A stretch of 9,976 nt of DNA from Candidatus Thorarchaeota archaeon (GTDB lineage: Archaea > Asgardarchaeota > Thorarchaeia > Thorarchaeales > Thorarchaeaceae): assembly GCA_016840965.1 (NCBI GenBank), contig JAEORI010000248.1, positions 1 to 9,976 on the forward strand. The letters are read 5' to 3'. The position numbers were made by a program, and so were the translations under genes. Numbering within the stretch: position 1 is the first letter of the stretch; each line of letters starts with the position of its first letter. Positions 7,455-9,976 of the stretch are shown here, in pieces. The notes below the pieces were generated by a model. That model did not search any database and was not told the origin of the DNA. It saw only the letters and a program-made list of their open reading frames with translations.

Positions 7455-7469
7455 GTTCTCCAAAAGAAC
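7455..7469. repeat. Small inverted repeat between the hydrolase and RuBisCO-like genes
   Basis: GTTCT and AGAAC form a perfect 5-bp stem around the loop CCAAA, 18 bases after the hydrolase stop. No T-run follows, so a terminator is doubtful. It could be an operator or chance. The 70-base spacer otherwise shows only a weak TATA-like AACATAAG just downstream. Confidence 0.2.
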
Positions 7470-7507
7470 ATAAGACGGGCGCGCATAGAATAGTGTGGTT
7501 GATTGTT

Positions 7508-8818
7508 ATGGAAAAGCTTCCACTCGATGCATTACCCGATGCACTACCAGATGCTATTGATGAGGAGAAGTATGTAGTTTGTACATACTATGTTGGACTC
7601 CCTCCATTCATGGATGCAAGGGAGTTGGCACATGCTGCTGCTGTTGAACAGAGTACAGGTACTTGGACACTTGTACCAGGTGAAACTCCTGAGGTTCGGC
7701 GACGGCATGTTGCAAAGGTCATTGGAGTCTATGAAGTCCCCCAATACGAGTATAGTATTCCCAAGGACCTCGAAAGAAGAGAGTACATCATGCAAGTTGC
7801 CTATCCTTGGGAGAACTTTGGTCAGCAAATACCAATGTTGTTTAGCACTGTAATAGGCAATATCTCACTCTATGGGAGAATCAAGTGTCTTGATATGAAA
7901 TTCCCAAAGAGCTGGCTAAAGGGGTTCAAAGGACCGAAATATGGTATGAAAGGGCTACGAAAGCTCCTGAAAATCAAAGAAAGACCAATCCTGAATAACA
8001 TGGTCAAACCATGCGTCTACACATCTTGCCAGATGGGAGCAGATCTAGCCTATGAGGCAGCTGCTGGAGGAGCAGACATCATAAAAGATGACGAGTTACT
8101 TGCGAATCCTGATTTCAATACACTAGAGGACAGAATCCCACGCTTTATGGAAGCACTTGACCGCGCGAACTCTGAGAAAGGTGAAAAAACACTCTATACT
8201 GTAAACATCACCGACAAGCTCCCACGAATGTTTGAGAATGCTGAACGAGCCCAAGAGCTTGGTGCTAATGGACTGATGATGAATTTTCTTGCAGTAGGGT
8301 ATGACGCATTCAGACACGTCTGTGAAAACATATCCAAAGTACCGGTTCTTGCACACATGGACGTCACCGGAGCAATGACTTACTCACCAATCACAGGAAT
8401 TTCATCCAACATTGTAACAGGGAAACTACCCAGGATTTGTGGATCTGACATTACAGTCTTCCCAGCACCTTATGGAAAGGCGCCTGTCCTCAAGGAACGT
8501 TTTCTCAATGTTGCGCATGATATGATCATGCCTTTGCACAATATTGAACAAACAGCCCCGATGCCAAGTGGAGGAATTAGTCAAGGACATGTTGAGGAAG
8601 TCATAGACGACCTTGGATTGGACATCGTCATTGGAACCGGAGCAGGAATCCATGCCCATCCCATGGGACCACGAGCAGGTGCAATCGCCTTCAGACAAGC
8701 AATCGATGCGAAGATGCAAGGCATCCCTGTAAGTAAGTACGCAAAAGAGGAAGGACACGAAGAACTGAAAGCCGCCATGGACGCTTGGGGATCAGGTAGA
8801 ACCGGGGCAGACCTCTAG
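7508..8818 (+). CDS. RuBisCO-like protein (form IV-like), probable enolase or isomerase
   Basis: The 436-aa protein aligns along the whole RuBisCO large subunit: N-terminal domain about 20-140, then the alpha/beta barrel. In spinach numbering it keeps Glu60 (E47), Thr65 and Trp66 (STGTW, 49-53), Asn123 (N118), Lys175 (K167) and the Mg-binding carbamate motif K201/D203/E204 (IIKDDE, 191-196). It also keeps His294 (H283) and Ser379-Gly381 (SGG, 354-356). Lys177 is Cys169, Arg295 is Met284, and the His327 region is rewritten; Lys334 may be K324 (PYGKAP). These losses argue against carboxylase activity and for enolisation or isomerisation of a phosphorylated ketose-like substrate, as in methionine-salvage RLPs. 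The substrate is unknown and the KCVxx-like region VKPCVYTS is unusual. ATG at 7508 gives the typical N terminus; GTG at 7493 would add five residues. It is probably the first gene of a two-gene operon with the flavin oxidoreductase. Confidence 0.88.
   Translation: MEKLPLDALPDALPDAIDEEKYVVCTYYVGLPPFMDARELAHAAAVEQSTGTWTLVPGETPEVRRRHVAKVIGVYEVPQYEYSIPKDLERREYIMQVAYPWENFGQQIPMLFSTVIGNISLYGRIKCLDMKFPKSWLKGFKGPKYGMKGLRKLLKIKERPILNNMVKPCVYTSCQMGADLAYEAAAGGADIIKDDELLANPDFNTLEDRIPRFMEALDRANSEKGEKTLYTVNITDKLPRMFENAERAQELGANGLMMNFLAVGYDAFRHVCENISKVPVLAHMDVTGAMTYSPITGISSNIVTGKLPRICGSDITVFPAPYGKAPVLKERFLNVAHDMIMPLHNIEQTAPMPSGGISQGHVEEVIDDLGLDIVIGTGAGIHAHPMGPRAGAIAFRQAIDAKMQGIPVSKYAKEEGHEELKAAMDAWGSGRTGADL
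7526..7549 (+). repeat. Two 12-base tandem units encoding a DALP repeat
   Basis: GATGCATTACCC and GATGCACTACCA lie in tandem near the start of the RuBisCO-like gene, with a partial third copy (GATGC) following. They encode DALPDALPDA at residues 7-16, ahead of the conserved fold. This looks like a small replication-slippage expansion in a linker. Confidence 0.5.
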
Positions 8819-8825
8819 ACCTGAT

Positions 8826-8831
8826 GGTGAT
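8826..8831 (+). promoter_or_regulatory. Ribosome binding site deciding the TTG start of the flavin oxidoreductase
   Basis: GGTGAT matches the archaeal Shine-Dalgarno core, with six bases to TTG at 8838. It lies in the 19-base gap after the RuBisCO-like gene, supporting both the unusual start codon and cotranscription. Confidence 0.65.
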
Positions 8832-8837
8832 AGTGTA

Positions 8838-9887
8838 TTGGTAGACTTCACAAAACCAATTGAGATTGCAGGTCTCAAGGTCAAGAACCGGTTTGTAATG
8901 CCACCCATGGTACGGAGCCTAGCAACTGAAAAGGGATTTGTGACTGACGAAGTTGTTCAGCACTACAAGGAACGTAGTAAAGGTCAGGTTGGTCTTATCA
9001 TAGTTGAAGCAGCTGCTATAGCTTGGAAACACCGTATAGGGATGAAAAACATCGGAATCCATGATGATAAGATGATACCAGGGCTCACAAAACTCGCAGA
9101 CGGAATAAAGGCTCATGGTGCTCGAGCATTCATTCAAATCAACCATTCTGGTTCGAAAACGCACTTCAGGACAAGATATGTCGGACCTTCAGATATTCCA
9201 GTGATAAAACATAAGATTCCAGAGCCACTCTCCAAGGAGGAAATCCAGAGTGTCATACAGATGTTTGTCGATGCTGCCAGAAGGGCTAAAGAAGCAGGTT
9301 TTGATGGGGTTGAGATTCATGGTGCTCATTACTATCTCTTGAGCGAATTTCTCTCAGGATATACAAATCGTAGAGATGACGAGTATGGAGGTACAACTAA
9401 GAAGAAAGCTAAGTTTTCGGTAGATGTGATCAAAGCCATTCGAAAAGAACTAGGGAACTATCCGCTCATCTTCCGAATGAACGGATTTGAGAATGTTATC
9501 GATGGGATCACTATGGAAGAAGGGATTAGAATTGCAAAGATTGTCGAGCGCGCAGGGATTGATCTACTCCATGTTTCATGTGTCGTTGATTCAACATTCA
9601 ACCCGGCACTCCCTCCAATATTTGATAAAGAAACACAACCCGATTTTCTCAAAGACTATCCTTATGATTCCTGTATTCCAATTGCTGGAAAAATAAGACC
9701 TCATGTTAAAGTGCCAGTGATAGGTGTAGGAGAGGTTCGAGATGCAGGACTTGTAAAAAAGGTCATGAGAGATGATATGTGTGATATGCTTGGAATTGGT
9801 AGAGGTTTGCTTGCAGACCCCTTCTTTATCCAAAAAATGATGGAAGGTCGTGCAGATGAAATAATCCCTTGGAAAGATGGTTCTTAG
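8838..9887 (+). CDS. Old Yellow Enzyme-type NADH:flavin oxidoreductase, single domain
   Basis: This is a 349-aa FMN-dependent TIM-barrel oxidoreductase that would reduce an activated C=C bond, such as an enone, using NAD(P)H. Markers in order: IAGLKVKNRFVMPPM (10-24), QINHSG (100-105), and HGAHYYLLSEFLSGYTNRRDDEYGG (161-185) with His161, His164 and Tyr166 as the likely substrate-binding pair and proton donor. The FMN phosphate loops are VIGVGEV (294-300) and GIGRGLLADPFF (319-330). The protein ends right after DEIIPW, where the larger 2,4-dienoyl-CoA and 2-enoate reductases continue with an iron-sulfur CxxC motif and an FAD/NAD domain. Here both are absent, so hydride must come directly to FMN or from a partner. 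The start is TTG with GGTGAT six bases upstream. It lies 19 bases after the RuBisCO-like gene, suggesting a joint pathway. Confidence 0.9.
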   Translation: MVDFTKPIEIAGLKVKNRFVMPPMVRSLATEKGFVTDEVVQHYKERSKGQVGLIIVEAAAIAWKHRIGMKNIGIHDDKMIPGLTKLADGIKAHGARAFIQINHSGSKTHFRTRYVGPSDIPVIKHKIPEPLSKEEIQSVIQMFVDAARRAKEAGFDGVEIHGAHYYLLSEFLSGYTNRRDDEYGGTTKKKAKFSVDVIKAIRKELGNYPLIFRMNGFENVIDGITMEEGIRIAKIVERAGIDLLHVSCVVDSTFNPALPPIFDKETQPDFLKDYPYDSCIPIAGKIRPHVKVPVIGVGEVRDAGLVKKVMRDDMCDMLGIGRGLLADPFFIQKMMEGRADEIIPWKDGS

Positions 9888-9976
9888 TTTTCAGGGTATT
9901 TGGCAGCTTCGGTCTTGAATTGTTGTCCTTCATTAAAGATCTCTTTTGGATCTATAACTATGAATGCGAACCGATA
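9884..9976 (-). CDS. C-terminal fragment of an unrecognised protein (5' end outside window)
   Basis: Read on the minus strand from the right edge, 30 codons stay open and end with TAA at 9886-9884 (tail KTEAAKYPEN). The composition, rich in Lys, Glu and Phe, is normal for a cytoplasmic protein, and the sense resembles coding more than the opposite strand does. I cannot assign a family from so little. The stop overlaps the stop of the convergent flavin oxidoreductase by three bases, repeating the tail-to-tail arrangement seen at 2006-2009. The alternative is that the open frame is a chance reading of a short intergenic end. Confidence 0.5.
   Translation of the reverse strand, partial: YRFAFIVIDPKEIFNEGQQFKTEAAKYPEN

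Noticed and set aside
7455..7469. Transcription terminator after the hydrolase gene
   Set aside because: The stem is only 5 bp and no T-rich tract follows.
7508..8818. Calling the gene a true carboxylating RuBisCO (form III)
   Set aside because: Lys177 and Arg295 equivalents are replaced and the loop with His327 is rewritten, which does not fit a carboxylase.
9888..9976. Plus-strand open frame after the flavin oxidoreductase stop, as a possible lost C-terminal domain
   Set aside because: It shows no iron-sulfur CxxC or nucleotide-binding motif, and the opposite strand reads as a more normal protein C terminus.

Overview
The window looks like chromosomal DNA from an archaeon. It is densely packed and moderate in GC (about 40-45% by eye). 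Initiation uses ATG, GTG and TTG, several starts are preceded by archaeal-type Shine-Dalgarno cores (GAGGTGA, GGGTGA, GGTGAT), and one gene has a TATA box placed for a very short leader. The gene content is a fused-domain lipoate ligase, a tetrahydrofolate (THF) one-carbon operon and a RuBisCO-like protein. This would fit an Asgard archaeon such as a Thorarchaeota relative, but that placement is inference from gene content only.

Layout. (1) Positions 1-786, + strand: 3' part of a lipoate-protein ligase with its C-terminal accessory domain fused on. (2) 921-2009, +: a GHMP-family small-molecule kinase closest to galactokinases. (3) 6136 down to 2006, - strand: a three-gene THF operon in the order fhs (formate-THF ligase), folD (methylene-THF dehydrogenase/cyclohydrolase), ftcD (glutamate formiminotransferase fused to formimino-THF cyclodeaminase). 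Its last gene overlaps the kinase stop codon tail to tail. (4) 6238-7437, +, divergent from fhs: a secreted serine hydrolase of the class C beta-lactamase fold, with a signal peptide and a C-terminal membrane anchor. (5) 7508-9887, +: a two-gene unit of a divergent RuBisCO-like protein and a single-domain Old Yellow Enzyme-type flavin oxidoreductase. (6) 9976 down to 9884, -: the last 30 codons of an unrecognised gene, again overlapping its convergent neighbour at the stop codons.

How the genes fit together. Fhs, FolD and FtcD interconvert formate, formyl-, methenyl-, methylene- and formimino-THF, so the minus-strand operon is a compact folate one-carbon module. The lipoate ligase could serve the same network by lipoylating a glycine cleavage H protein, but no gcv gene is visible. 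The RuBisCO-like protein keeps the Mg-binding KDDE motif but has lost Lys177 and the Arg295/His327 phosphate site (spinach numbering). It is therefore more likely a sugar-phosphate enolase or isomerase than a carboxylase. Its tight pairing with an enone-reductase-type flavoprotein is the most promising lead for an undescribed pathway.

No tRNA, rRNA, CRISPR array, insertion sequence or other mobile element was seen. No gene-free stretch exceeds 135 bases.
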